Source: Burkholderia contaminans
GTDB taxonomy: Bacteria; Pseudomonadota; Gammaproteobacteria; Burkholderiales; Burkholderiaceae
DNA length: 64,000 nt
Direction: 5' to 3'
NCBI RefSeq assembly: GCF_029633825.1
Contig: NZ_CP090640.1
Coordinates: forward strand, 744,001-808,000
The notes under the pieces were generated by a model. It was not told the DNA's origin and ran no database searches. It saw only the letters and a list, made by a program, of their open reading frames with translations. The position numbers were made by a program, and so were the translations under genes. Shown here one piece after another: positions 18,219-29,588 of this stretch (position 1 is the stretch's first letter; each line of letters opens with the position of its first letter).

Positions 18219-18971
18219 TCACGTCGAACGCTTCGGCGGACGGGTTTCGGGCGACGAAGCGGCAGCCGCACGCGCCGCGGCCGAGCCGGCCGAGCCGGCG
18301 GACTTCGCGCGCTTCGCGGCAGGCTTGCGCGGCGCGGCGGCGGCCGGTGCCGGCTTCGCGGCAGGCTCCGGCGAAGCGGCCGCGTCCGGCGGCGCATCGC
18401 CCGGCGCGGCCGGCTGCATGCCCGGCTGCGCCATCGCGAGGCTCGCGAGCTGGTTGAACTGCGACTGCAGCAGGTTCCACCAGCCCGACGGGTCGAAGGC
18501 CTGCTGCGCGGCGTCGCCCGCCGCCGCATCCGACGCGTCGGCTTCCGGTGCCGGCGATGCATCGCCCGACGCGTGTTTCGCCGCATGCGCGGCCGCGACG
18601 GCCGCTTCCTCGGCCGCCGACATCGAGCTCTGCGCGAACGCGCCGAACGCACGCAGCGTCGCGAGCGTCGCGCGCTGCACCTCGAGCGCCTGGATCGCCG
18701 ACTGCAGCATCCCGAGATTGAGCTTCAGCCACTGCTCGACCGCGCGCAGATCGGTGATCCGCTTGTCGAGTTCCTCGACGCTCGTGAGCGGCGCCATCAT
18801 GTCGGACATGCTCGACAGCGACGGCGGCAGCCCTTGCGTGGCGCCCGGGAACGACGTCATCCCGCCGAACGGCGACATCCGCATCATGTCCCACATCCGG
18901 TCCATCATGTCGGCGGGCTTGAAGCCGGCAAAGCCGGCGAAAGGGTTGGAGCCGGAGGCATCGGTCGTCAT
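18219..18971 (-). CDS. phaM: PhaM-type polyhydroxyalkanoate granule regulatory protein
   Basis: A 250-residue protein resembling Ralstonia PhaM, which activates PHA synthase and tethers PHA granules to the nucleoid. The N-terminal region (about 1-100) carries the family pattern NPFAGFAGFKPADMMDRMWD and a conserved helical segment LDKRITDLRAVEQWLKLNLG followed by QALEVQR. The middle is alanine-rich. The C-terminus is a basic histone-H1-like tail with KPAAKRAK that would bind DNA. There is no signal peptide. It is followed closely by the patatin gene. The phaC/phaP genes are not in the window. Confidence 0.88.
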   Translation of the reverse strand: MTTDASGSNPFAGFAGFKPADMMDRMWDMMRMSPFGGMTSFPGATQGLPPSLSSMSDMMAPLTSVEELDKRITDLRAVEQWLKLNLGMLQSAIQALEVQRATLATLRAFGAFAQSSMSAAEEAAVAAAHAAKHASGDASPAPEADASDAAAGDAAQQAFDPSGWWNLLQSQFNQLASLAMAQPGMQPAAPGDAPPDAAASPEPAAKPAPAAAAPRKPAAKRAKSAGSAGSAAARAAAASSPETRPPKRST

Positions 18972-19059
18972 ACGGGCATCCTGGTTGACTGGGTGAGAGC
19001 GAGGCGGCCGCCATGCGTCGCGCGAGCCGCGCCTGGATCGATCATAGCGCCGGCGCGTG

Positions 19060-19887
19060 TCAGAACGGCGCGTCGCCGGGGAATTCGGGCGGGCGGCGCT
19101 CGCGCAGCGAGCGGATGCCTTCCTGCACGTCGGGCCCGGAAAAGCCCATGAATTCGAGCGCCAGCGACGTATCGAAGGTCGGGCCGGCCGTGCGCAGCCA
19201 GTTGTTCAATGCGTACTTGGTCCAGCGGATCGCCGACTGCGAACCGTGCGCGAGCCGCTCGGCCACTTCGTAGGCCTTCGGCAGCAGGTCGGCCGGCTCG
19301 ACCGCGAGCGACACCAGCCCGATCCGCTCGGCCTCCTCGCCGCTCACCGGCTCGCACAGCATCAGGTAGTACTTCGCCTTCGCCATCCCGCACAGCAGCG
19401 GCCACACGATCGCCGCGTGATCGCCGGCCGCGACGCCGAGCCGCGTGTGACCGTCGATGATGCGCGCATCCTTCGCGGCGATCGAGATGTCGGCGAGCAG
19501 CCCGGCGACGAGCCCCGCGCCGACGGCCGGGCCATGCATCGCCGAGACGATCGGCTTGCTGCAGTTGATCACGTTGTAGACGAGGTCGCGCGCCTCGCGC
19601 CATACGCGGGCACGCACGTCGAAGTCGTTCGCCATGTCCTCGACGAGCGCGAGGTCGCCGCCCGCCGAGAAGCCCTTGCCTTCGCCGCGGATCACCGCGA
19701 CGCGCGTGTCGGGATCGCGGTCGACGTCGCGCCAGATGTCGGCGAGCTCGCGATGCATGCGCGCGTTCGCGGTCGCGAGGCCGCTTCGGTTCGCGCCCTC
19801 GCCGCTCATCACGATGTCGAGCACGCCGTGGTCACGGCGCGTCACCTTCAGTGCTTCGTAACCGCCGTACGCGGCGAGATCGGCCAT
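19060..19887 (-). CDS. enoyl-CoA hydratase/isomerase family protein
   Basis: A 275-residue crotonase-fold enzyme acting on acyl-CoA thioesters in the cytoplasm. The first oxyanion-hole motif is [10 protein letters not shown] (73-82) and the second is [15 protein letters not shown] (119-133). The region where canonical hydratases carry catalytic glutamates reads [13 protein letters not shown], so the usual PE/E-G-G arrangement is not obvious; this may be a hydratase with altered residues or an isomerase. It lies on the same strand as the fumarylacetoacetate-hydrolase gene, which is upstream; both could belong to a catabolic unit controlled by the divergent IclR regulator. Confidence 0.82.
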   Translation of the reverse strand: MADLAAYGGYEALKVTRRDHGVLDIVMSGEGANRSGLATANARMHRELADIWRDVDRDPDTRVAVIRGEGKGFSAGGDLALVEDMANDFDVRARVWREARDLVYNVINCSKPIVSAMHGPAVGAGLVAGLLADISIAAKDARIIDGHTRLGVAAGDHAAIVWPLLCGMAKAKYYLMLCEPVSGEEAERIGLVSLAVEPADLLPKAYEVAERLAHGSQSAIRWTKYALNNWLRTAGPTFDTSLALEFMGFSGPDVQEGIRSLRERRPPEFPGDAPF

Positions 19888-20024
19888 GCGCTCCTCCTTG
19901 CTCGAGGTTCTCGAACCCCTGAATCGAGTGTAGCCAAGCCCGCGCGGGCAAACATCAGGCGAAACCCGGCGCGCGGGCCGGGCCCGGGTTTCGCGAAAGC
20001 GGCGCGCTGCGTGCTCCGCGTGAC

Positions 20025-21017
20025 TTACGCCGCGCCGTCGGGCGGCGCGACCGACTGCTCGATCGCGCCGAAGATCGACTTGCCGGCCGTGTCGAACATC
20101 TCGATGCGCACGGTGTCGCCGTAGCGCATGAATTCCGTCTGCGGCGCGCCGTGCTCGATCGTCTCGAGGCAGCGCTTCTCGGCGATGCAGCAGTAGCCGC
20201 GCTTCGCGTCCTTGTTCGACACCGTGCCCGAGCCGACGATCGAGCCGGCGCGCAGGTTACGCGTCTTCGCCGCGTGCGCAATCAGCTGGCCGAAGTGGAA
20301 CACCATGTCGGTGCCGGCATCGGGCTGGCCGACCTTCTTGCCGTTCCAGTGGACGATCATCGGCCGGTGCACGCGGCCTTCACGCCATTCGTCGCCGAGC
20401 TCGTCGGGCGTCACGGCGACCGGTGCGAACGCGGTGGCCGGCTTGCTCTGGAAGAAGCCGAAGCCCTTCGCGAGCTCGGCCGGAATCAGGTTGCGCAGCG
20501 ACACGTCGTTCACCAGCGTCACGAGCCGCACGGCCTTCAGCGCTTCGTCGGGCGTCGCGCTCATCCGCACGTCGCCGGTGATCACCGCGACTTCCGCCTC
20601 GAAATCGATGCCCCATTCCTCGGACGGGCACACGACGTCGTCGCGGGCTCCGAGAAAATCGTCGCTGCCGCCCTGGTACATCAGCGGGTCGGTCCAGAAT
20701 TCGGGCGGCATCTCGGCACCACGCGCGCGGCGCACGAGCTCGACGTGGTTCACATACGCGGAGCCGTCGGCCCACTGGAACGCGCGCGGCAGCGGCGCCA
20801 TGCAGTTGGCCGGATCGAACGCGAACGCGTTGCGCGCGCGGCCGTGGTTCAGCGCGTCGTACAGGTCGCGCAGTTGCGGCGCGTAGAACGCCCAGTCGTC
20901 GAGGACGCGCTGCAGCGTCGGCGCGATCGCATCGGCGATCGCCGCGGTGTGCAGGTCGCGCGACACGACGATCAGCTGGCCGTCGCGCGTGCCGTCCTTC
21001 AGCGAAGCAAGTTTCAT
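20025..21017 (-). CDS. fumarylacetoacetate hydrolase family protein
   Basis: A 330-residue cytoplasmic metal-dependent C-C hydrolase of the FAH family. The metal-binding region [19 protein letters not shown] supplies the E-x-E pair, and the domain continues through [35 protein letters not shown] and ends with [17 protein letters not shown]. True fumarylacetoacetase in tyrosine catabolism is longer, so this is more likely a bacterial FAH-like or acylpyruvase-type enzyme of an aromatic or amino-acid pathway. The ATG at 21017 ([15 protein letters not shown]) is the usual family start. It is divergent from the IclR gene, 130 bp away. Confidence 0.86.
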   Translation of the reverse strand: MKLASLKDGTRDGQLIVVSRDLHTAAIADAIAPTLQRVLDDWAFYAPQLRDLYDALNHGRARNAFAFDPANCMAPLPRAFQWADGSAYVNHVELVRRARGAEMPPEFWTDPLMYQGGSDDFLGARDDVVCPSEEWGIDFEAEVAVITGDVRMSATPDEALKAVRLVTLVNDVSLRNLIPAELAKGFGFFQSKPATAFAPVAVTPDELGDEWREGRVHRPMIVHWNGKKVGQPDAGTDMVFHFGQLIAHAAKTRNLRAGSIVGSGTVSNKDAKRGYCCIAEKRCLETIEHGAPQTEFMRYGDTVRIEMFDTAGKSIFGAIEQSVAPPDGAA

Positions 21018-21048
21018 AAGGGGGACTCTGCCGTTGTAGTGACGATGG

Positions 21049-21078
21049 AGGGAATCTATTTTACGATGGTGAATCCCT
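21049..21078. promoter_or_regulatory. imperfect inverted repeat between fah-like gene and IclR gene (operator candidate)
   Basis: AGGGAATC (21049-21056) and GAATCCCT (21071-21078) form an inverted repeat with one mismatch and a 14-bp AT-richer spacer. It sits in the divergent promoter region of a catabolic gene and an IclR regulator, where an IclR operator is expected. The spacer contains ATTTTA, which reads TAAAAT on the minus strand and could be the -10 of the fah-like gene. Confidence 0.35.
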
Positions 21079-21147
21079 GCGGCGCGCTGCGATTGTGCGC
21101 GCTGTTTTCTCCCCGATTCCTGCCGCCTTTTCGCGCACCTGCCGCCC

Positions 21148-22014
21148 ATGCCCGCCAGCCCGCTTCCCGACGACGATCTCGCCGACTCCGACACCGACGA
21201 CGCCGCTTCCGGCGAGCACGGCGAGAAGGTCCGTTCCGGCATCCAGTCGATCGAGGTCGGCTTCCGCCTGCTCGACGTGCTGACGAGCGAGCCGCGCGCG
21301 ATGATGCTGCGCGACCTCGCGCAGCGCGCGGGCATGAGTCCTGCGAAGGCGCACCGTTACCTGGTCAGCTTCTCGCGGCTCGGCGTGGTGTCGCAGGACC
21401 CCGTCTCGGGCCGCTACGAGCTCGGCGGCTTCGCGCTGCAGATGGGGCTCGCGCGGCTTGCGCGCGTCGACGGCGTGAAGCTCGCGCGGATCGCACTGAC
21501 CGAATTCCGCGACCGCCTCGACCAGACGGTCGGCATCGCGGTATGGGGCAACCAGGGGCCGACGATCGTGCACTGGATGGAATCGAGCCACCCGGCGAAG
21601 GCGTCGCTGAAGCTCGGCGACGTGATGCCGCTGCTCGGCTCCGCGACGGGGCTGCTGTTCGCCGCGTACCTGCCGCGCAGCAAGACCGCTGCGATGCTCG
21701 AGCGCGAACTCGCCGATACGCGCCGCTCGCCGCATCACGGCGGCCCGCGCACGCTCGACGAGGTCGACGCCGTGCTCGCCGACGTACGCCGGCACGAGGC
21801 CGCGCGCGTCGAGGGGATGCTGCTGCCGACGATCCACGCGTTCTGCATGCCCGTGTTCGATGCGGTCGGCGAACTCTCGCTCGCGATCGTCGCGCTCGGC
21901 CAGGAAGGCTCGTTCGACATCGCATGGGGCGGCGAGATCGACACCGCGCTGCGCGCCTGCGCGCAGAAACTGTCTTACGAACTCGGCTATAGTCCCGACG
22001 CACGCGACGCCTGA
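21148..22014 (+). CDS. IclR family transcriptional regulator
   Basis: A 288-residue DNA-binding regulator. The N-terminal winged helix-turn-helix (about residues 30-90) includes RSGIQSIEVGFRLLDVLTS, LRDLAQRAGMSPAKAHRYLV and SFSRLGVVSQDPVSGRYELG. The C-terminal effector domain includes GIAVWGNQGPTIVHW and GSATGLLFAAYLP. IclR regulators usually control a neighbouring catabolic operon, so the divergent fumarylacetoacetate-hydrolase and enoyl-CoA hydratase genes are the likely targets. Confidence 0.92.
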   Translation: MPASPLPDDDLADSDTDDAASGEHGEKVRSGIQSIEVGFRLLDVLTSEPRAMMLRDLAQRAGMSPAKAHRYLVSFSRLGVVSQDPVSGRYELGGFALQMGLARLARVDGVKLARIALTEFRDRLDQTVGIAVWGNQGPTIVHWMESSHPAKASLKLGDVMPLLGSATGLLFAAYLPRSKTAAMLERELADTRRSPHHGGPRTLDEVDAVLADVRRHEAARVEGMLLPTIHAFCMPVFDAVGELSLAIVALGQEGSFDIAWGGEIDTALRACAQKLSYELGYSPDARDA

Positions 22015-22141
22015 CGCATCCGGCACCCGCCCCCCCGGCACCTGCCCGTCAAGCAGCGCGAACGCGCGGCGCATCCGACAGTCCGATTCCTGTGGCGCGC
22101 GCTGCGCCCCCGACGTCACGCGACGCCCCGATCCTGTTCCG

Positions 22142-23443
22142 ATGCCCATGCAGCCTGCCGACACCCGCCCGAGTCACGCCTTGCCCCGCCACTGGCTGCG
22201 CGTGGGCATTGCGCTCGTCGTCGTGCTGGTGCTGCACGCGCTTGCCGCGTTCTGGCTGATGCGCAACCGCGATGCGTTCACGCCGCCCGCGCCCGCCGAA
22301 GTCCCCGTGCAGATCGAGCTGCTGAAACCGCAACCGATCGAGCGCCAGCCCGCGCCGCCTGCGCCGAAGCCGGTCGAGCGGCCGGCCGCGCCCGCCCCGG
22401 CTGCCCCGAAGGCAGCCGCACCGAAACCCGCGCCTGAGCCCGTCCTCACATCGACGCAGACGGACGAACACGGCGAGCCGCCGGCCGCCGCGTCCGCAGC
22501 GAGTGGCGTGCCTGCCGCATCGGGCGCGCATGCCGCGTCGGCTGCCGGTGCCGCCAGCGCCGCCACCACCGTGACTCCGGGCCCCGCGACGAACGGCGTG
22601 AAGTTCGCCGCGCCGCCGTCCGGCGACCTGCAGTACGACACGTTCTACAACGGCATGCAGAACATGATCGGCACGATCCACTGGCGCACCGACGGGCGCA
22701 CCTACGACCTGTCGGTGTCGATGCCCGTGCCGTTCGTCGGCCCGTTCAACTACCGCAGCGAGGGCCGCATCGACGCGTTCGGCGTCGCGCCCGACCGCTA
22801 CGTCGAGAAGCGCGGCAAGCGGCCGGAAGACATCGCGATCTTCAACCGCGAGATCCGGCAGGTCGTGTTCACGCGCACGCCGAACAACGCACCGCTGCCC
22901 GATGGCGTGCAGGATCGCTTCAGCATGCTGATGCAGCTGTCGGGGCTCGTGCGCGGCAATCCGTCTGCGTACAAGCCCGGTGTCACGCAGCAGTTCTTCG
23001 TGATCGACAACAACAGCGGCGAAACCTGGCCGATCACCGTGATCGGCGACGAGCAGGTGCAGACGCAGGCCGGCATCATCGGCGCGCGGCACTTCATGCG
23101 CCTGCCGCGGCGCGACGGCGACACGCGCCGCATCGACATGTGGCTCGCGCCGTCGCTCGGCTGGCTGCCCGCGCGGCTCGTGCAGACCGAACCGAACGGC
23201 GCGCAGATCGAGCTGTTGTGGCATGGCCGGCTCGCGGCGCCGGGCGCGCCGTCCGACGAAGCACCGGCAGGCGGCGCAACGCATGCGCCCGCCGGTACAC
23301 CGGCGCCGGACGCATCGACCGCTCCCGCTGCGGAACCGGCACAACCCGCACCGCCGGCCACCGTGCAACCGCCGGCACAGCCGGCTGCACCGCCCGCGCC
23401 CTCGCCTGTCACATCGCCTGTCACATCGCCTGTCACACAGTGA
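22142..23443 (+). CDS. DUF3108 domain protein with proline/alanine-rich linkers
   Basis: A 433-residue inner-membrane-anchored protein of unknown function. It has a TonB-like layout: one N-terminal transmembrane helix (about 21-40, VGIALVVVLVLHALAAFWLM), a Pro/Ala/Lys-rich stretch (about 48-155), and a periplasmic DUF3108 domain (about 160-360; LQYDTFYNGMQNMIGTIHW is typical). A second Ala/Pro-rich tail ends in PVTSPVTSPVTQ, encoded by three exact 12-bp repeats (23402-23437). The start at 22142 (MPMQPADTRP) could also be the ATG at 22148. It follows the IclR gene by 127 bp. Confidence 0.85.
   Translation: MPMQPADTRPSHALPRHWLRVGIALVVVLVLHALAAFWLMRNRDAFTPPAPAEVPVQIELLKPQPIERQPAPPAPKPVERPAAPAPAAPKAAAPKPAPEPVLTSTQTDEHGEPPAAASAASGVPAASGAHAASAAGAASAATTVTPGPATNGVKFAAPPSGDLQYDTFYNGMQNMIGTIHWRTDGRTYDLSVSMPVPFVGPFNYRSEGRIDAFGVAPDRYVEKRGKRPEDIAIFNREIRQVVFTRTPNNAPLPDGVQDRFSMLMQLSGLVRGNPSAYKPGVTQQFFVIDNNSGETWPITVIGDEQVQTQAGIIGARHFMRLPRRDGDTRRIDMWLAPSLGWLPARLVQTEPNGAQIELLWHGRLAAPGAPSDEAPAGGATHAPAGTPAPDASTAPAAEPAQPAPPATVQPPAQPAAPPAPSPVTSPVTSPVTQ
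23402..23437 (+). repeat. 12-bp tandem repeat, three copies, in the DUF3108 gene
   Basis: TCGCCTGTCACA occurs three times back to back, encoding the Ser-Pro-Val-Thr repeats at the extreme C-terminus. Being in multiples of three, copy-number change would keep the frame. Confidence 0.9.
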
Positions 23444-23625
23444 ACTCGCTCGCCAATGCGCGCGATTCGGCAATTTCGACCGATTACAGATTTCCGTGAA
23501 ATGGCCGATGACACTCTTTAACAACTATTTCAGTCCACCGGCAGACAATGGGAAACGTTTCATAGACATCGGCTTCTAACCGATACACCCCACGCAAACG
23601 GGAACGGGGTGTGCAGCGCAAGCCC

Positions 23626-23653
23626 CTTGAAACCGGCAAGGCTCGCCCCACCT
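23626..23653 (+). promoter_or_regulatory. sigma-32 (heat-shock) type promoter upstream of the DUF3567 gene
   Basis: CTTGAAA (23626-23632) and CCCCACCT (23646-23653) are separated by 13 bp, close to the enterobacterial sigma-32 consensus (CTTGAAA, 11-16 bp, CCCCATNT). Transcription would start near 23660, leaving a leader of about 38 nt before the ATG at 23698. Confidence 0.5.
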
Positions 23654-23697
23654 AGGGGACAACAAGGCCAGATGCCACTGCGAAGAGGAGTGCCGCC

Positions 23698-23955
23698 ATG
23701 CAAATGATCTACAACAGCCCCAACTACTGCGTCGTCGAATTCGCGCCGCAGGCCGGCCACCACCTGATGAATGCCGGCGGATATGAAATCGTCGACAAGA
23801 ACGCGCAGCGCGAAATCTTCATCGACGGCGAACTTGCCGAACGATTCCGCGCGCACGTGAAGCAGTTGATCGAGGATGAACCGTCGCTCGATGAGGTCGA
23901 CGAATTCCTCGGACAATTCGACAGCCTGATGATGATGCCCGTCGTGCTGCACTGA
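23698..23955 (+). CDS. DUF3567 family protein
   Basis: An 85-residue cytoplasmic protein of a beta-proteobacterial family of unknown function. The sequence [15 protein letters not shown], then [22 protein letters not shown] and [14 protein letters not shown], is characteristic. It is acidic and has no signal or membrane segment. GAGGAG lies just upstream of the ATG. A heat-shock-like promoter precedes it and a terminator follows, so it is likely a monocistronic gene. Confidence 0.88.
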   Translation: MQMIYNSPNYCVVEFAPQAGHHLMNAGGYEIVDKNAQREIFIDGELAERFRAHVKQLIEDEPSLDEVDEFLGQFDSLMMMPVVLH

Positions 23956-24033
23956 CGACCCGCGGCCCGGCGCTTCGTGCGGCCGGGCCATTCGCCGCGC
24001 ATCGACGCGGCGCTGCGAGCACTCCGATCCTGC

Positions 24034-24062
24034 CCCCGCCCGGTTCGCCGGCGGGGGTTTTC
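24034..24062 (+). terminator. intrinsic terminator after the DUF3567 gene
   Basis: CCCCCGCC and GGCGGGGG arms with a short loop are followed by TTTT, about 80 bp after the stop. Confidence 0.75.
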
Positions 24063-24155
24063 ATTTGGCGGCCCGGCCGGCGCGGCGCAAGGCGGGCGGC
24101 GCCCATGCGCACCGGCTACAATGACGGTTTTCCCGTCTTCGCCGGTCTCTCGCCC

Positions 24156-25223
24156 ATGTCTGCGACTCCTCTCGCCGCTTCCGTCCCGCTCGACGCGCCC
24201 TACACGCGCGGCGCCGCGCTGCCCGCGCTGCTCAAATCGCGCATCCTGATCCTCGACGGCGCGATGGGCACGATGATCCAGCGCTACAAGCTCGACGAAG
24301 CCGCGTATCGCGGAGAGCGCTTCAAGGATTTCCCGCGCGACATCAAGGGCAACAACGAGCTGCTGTCGATCACGCAGCCGCAGATCATCCGCGAGATCCA
24401 CGACCAGTACTTCGCGGCCGGCGCCGACATCGTCGAGACCAACACGTTCGGTGCGACGACCGTCGCGCAGGCCGACTACGAGATGGAAGATCTCGTCGTC
24501 GAGATGAACATCGAATCGGCGAAGCTCGCGCGCGAAGCGGCCGAGAAATACGCGACGCCGGAAAAACCGCGCTTCGTCGCGGGCGCGATCGGGCCGACGC
24601 CGAAGACCGCCAGCATCTCGCCGGACGTCAACGACCCGGGCGCACGCAACGTCACGTTCGACGAACTGCGCGCGTCGTACTACCAGCAGGCGAAGGCGCT
24701 GCTCGACGGCGGCGTCGACCTGTTCCTCGTCGAGACGATCTTCGACACGCTGAACGCAAAGGCCGCGCTGTTCGCGCTCGACGAACTGTTCGAGGACACC
24801 GGCGAGCGCCTGCCGATCATGATCTCGGGCACCGTCACCGATGCGTCGGGCCGGATCCTGTCGGGCCAGACGGTCGAGGCGTTCTGGAATTCGCTGCGCC
24901 ATGCGAAGCCGCTCACGTTCGGCCTGAACTGCGCGCTCGGCGCGGCGCTGATGCGCCCGTACATCGCCGAGCTCGCGAAGCTGTGCGACACCTACGTGTC
25001 GTGCTATCCGAACGCGGGCCTGCCGAACCCGATGGCCGAGACGGGCTTCGACGAGACGCCGGACGTCACGTCGGGCCTCCTGAAGGAATTCGCGCAAGCC
25101 GGGCTCGTGAACCTCGCGGGCGGCTGCTGCGGCACGACGCCCGAACACATCGCCGAGATCGCGAAGGCGCTCGCCGACGTGAAGCCGCGCCGCTGGCCGA
25201 ACCAGTACAGCGACAACGCCTGA
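24156..25223 (+). CDS. metH: cobalamin-dependent methionine synthase, homocysteine-binding module
   Basis: N-terminal module of MetH as a separate 355-residue protein. It binds homocysteine and zinc for methylation to methionine. It begins [22 protein letters not shown], continues through [20 protein letters not shown], and ends with the zinc-cysteine motif [14 protein letters not shown]; a third cysteine lies in FGLNCALG. The chosen ATG at 24156 ([10 protein letters not shown]) avoids a longer leader from 24105. The second MetH gene starts 42 bp downstream on the same strand. A TACAAT -10-like box is at 24117-24122. Confidence 0.93.
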   Translation: MSATPLAASVPLDAPYTRGAALPALLKSRILILDGAMGTMIQRYKLDEAAYRGERFKDFPRDIKGNNELLSITQPQIIREIHDQYFAAGADIVETNTFGATTVAQADYEMEDLVVEMNIESAKLAREAAEKYATPEKPRFVAGAIGPTPKTASISPDVNDPGARNVTFDELRASYYQQAKALLDGGVDLFLVETIFDTLNAKAALFALDELFEDTGERLPIMISGTVTDASGRILSGQTVEAFWNSLRHAKPLTFGLNCALGAALMRPYIAELAKLCDTYVSCYPNAGLPNPMAETGFDETPDVTSGLLKEFAQAGLVNLAGGCCGTTPEHIAEIAKALADVKPRRWPNQYSDNA

Positions 25224-25265
25224 CCCGACCGCCCCACGTCCTTCATCACCAGAATTCGCACCGCC

Positions 25266-27983
<2,718 letters not shown>

Positions 27984-28172
27984 TCGCACCGACTGCGGCG
28001 CCCCGCCGCGTCCATCGCCACGCGCCCCGATCCAGGGGCGCGTCGCACAACGCCGTGATTCATCAGGACACCTAATCTCAATAATCGAGATCGACGTCCC
28101 TGCAACGCCGAGCCTTCGGGCCAACGCGCGCGGGCGAGATGACGCACCCTTCTCCCTAAAATCATTCCCGCC

Positions 28173-28760
28173 ATGTCGATCTTCGAGATCCGGATTACCG
28201 AAACGCCAGCGGACAGCGGGAGCTCGTTCCCGTCGACGATCTACCGCGGCGAGCGCTGGGATCTGAGCCATCTGCGTCCGTTGACGTTCACCTGCGACCT
28301 GGAAACCGGCTTCGACGTGACGGTTCTGGTCCTGTTCTCCTGTCACTGCTTCACACGCAGCTTCAAATGGGACGGACGCACCCGCGACGCCATTCCGGAC
28401 GACGAGATCTACGACGACGGCCGCGAGACACGCGTGCTCTGCGCGGACCGGTACCGCGCGTCACGGCAGCTGCTGCGCGGCGTGATCGTCGGACTGGCGA
28501 CGCGCCGGATCGTCGTCGCGGATGAACGGCAACCCAATTTCGTCACGGTGGAAACGGTCGCATCGGACGGCACGCAACGCGTGTATGCGGTGTTCTTCGA
28601 GGTTTCGAAAGACCGGATCAGGAAACGCCGGCTCATCCTGCGCGTGCAGTCGGCCTACATGCTGGATGGCGGCCTGAACCGGCGCCAGCGGGAAGCCCGG
28701 AAAGTCGCGTTGCGCACGTTGCTGCGCGCAAGCCTGGAAGGCCGCAAGATCCGGGCGTAG
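28173..28760 (+). CDS. hypothetical protein, family not recognised
   Basis: A 195-residue cytoplasmic protein without signal or membrane segments. It contains a cysteine pair in VLFSCHCFTRSFKWDG, a central YDDGRETRVLCADRYRASRQL and a basic C-terminus (NRRQREARKVALRTLLRASLEGRKIRA) that could contact nucleic acid. Base composition looks lower in GC than the neighbouring metH genes in parts, by eye, which hints at transfer. A TAAAAT box lies about 13 bp upstream of the ATG. Just upstream (28077-28110) the sequence resembles the start of this gene (SIIEIDVPATPS against SIFEIRITETPA), a possible remnant of a duplicated copy. I cannot assign a function. Confidence 0.65.
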   Translation: MSIFEIRITETPADSGSSFPSTIYRGERWDLSHLRPLTFTCDLETGFDVTVLVLFSCHCFTRSFKWDGRTRDAIPDDEIYDDGRETRVLCADRYRASRQLLRGVIVGLATRRIVVADERQPNFVTVETVASDGTQRVYAVFFEVSKDRIRKRRLILRVQSAYMLDGGLNRRQREARKVALRTLLRASLEGRKIRA

Positions 28761-29064
28761 AAAAACCAACGGCCGCCTTTCGGCAGCCGTCGCATGCGGG
28801 ATTCTCTTTCCGTCTCTCGACGAAGTACCCACTCCAGGTGGGGCCCGATCGCTCGGGCGGCGCTATGTTTTCGCACCCGCTTTCACATAGTCTTGCGTTG
28901 AATTATAAGGAAATTCACCTCTCGGTCAAGGCGAGCCCTGCCGCCACCGCCCGCTCCGGGCGCACCACCGCTCGGCGTATTTTCATCAGACAAAAGAAAA
29001 AGCCCGCTCGGAAGCGGGCTTTTTCCTGCCTTTCGATCCTTTCGGAGCGGCCGGGCAAGCAGGC
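28761..29064. other. intergenic region with promoter-like and terminator elements
   Basis: Contains a plus-strand promoter-like pair, TTCACA (28882-28887) and TATAAG (28904-28909) with 16-bp spacing, and a bidirectional intrinsic terminator at 28997-29025. The 90 bp between them has no open frame with a ribosome binding site, so a small RNA is possible but unproven. Nothing else is evident. Confidence 0.4.
28997..29025 (-). terminator. bidirectional intrinsic terminator
   Basis: AAAAAGCCCGCT and AGCGGGCTTTTT form a perfect stem with a 4-nt loop and T-tracts on both strands. It lies 40 bp after the stop of the minus-strand DUF1840 gene and would also end any plus-strand transcript entering from 28.9 kb. 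Confidence 0.9.
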
Positions 29065-29388
29065 TCAGAAGCCCCAGTGCACGTCGGCTTCGCCGGCTTT
29101 CGCCTCGCGCAGCATCGTCAGGAAGGGGGCAACGCGCTGTGCCAGGCTCGGCGGCACTTCGTGGTGCGCGTGGTCGGCTTCGTCTTCGTGGAAATGGCCG
29201 GCGTGCTCGGCGCGTTCCTGCTTCGCCTGCGCAACCGCGCCTTCCAGCTTGGCGATCGCGTGGTCCAGTTCGTCGTGCGTAATCACACCGCGCTCGCCCA
29301 GCTGCTTGCCGACGAGACCCAGCACATACACGGCGAAATCCTTCAGCACGTCGAGATCCTGTGCCGCCTTGCTCTTGAACGTAATCAT
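29065..29388 (-). CDS. DUF1840 family protein
   Basis: A 107-residue protein of a beta-proteobacterial family of unknown function. It starts MITFKSKAAQDLDVLKDF, is helical and charged, and has a His/Glu-rich segment HAGHFHEDEADHAHHE (about 68-83) that could bind metal. It ends in MLREAKAGEADVHWGF, a conserved tail. The ATG at 29388 is preceded by AAAAGGG. It is divergent from argS, 200 bp apart. Confidence 0.85.
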   Translation of the reverse strand: MITFKSKAAQDLDVLKDFAVYVLGLVGKQLGERGVITHDELDHAIAKLEGAVAQAKQERAEHAGHFHEDEADHAHHEVPPSLAQRVAPFLTMLREAKAGEADVHWGF

Positions 29389-29588
29389 GACAATTCCCTT
29401 TTCATCTTGTTGTGCCTGCGCGGCGCGGTTGGGGAACGCCGACAGACCGGCGTCCGGCCTCGCGGACGCGGGCCGCCTGAGCGGCATATTAGCACCTGTT
29501 AAAATTCTGCGATCCCTGAAACGCGCGCTTAAAAAGCGCGCCGGCGGGCCGGCGTTTCCGGCCGCCACCAACGAAGCCTTCTACCAGC

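Noticed and set aside
23660..23697. Cobalamin riboswitch (GCCACTG string upstream of metH)
   Set aside because: Only this short string is present, without the rest of the B12-box and core, and it lies before the DUF3567 gene, with a terminator in front of metH.
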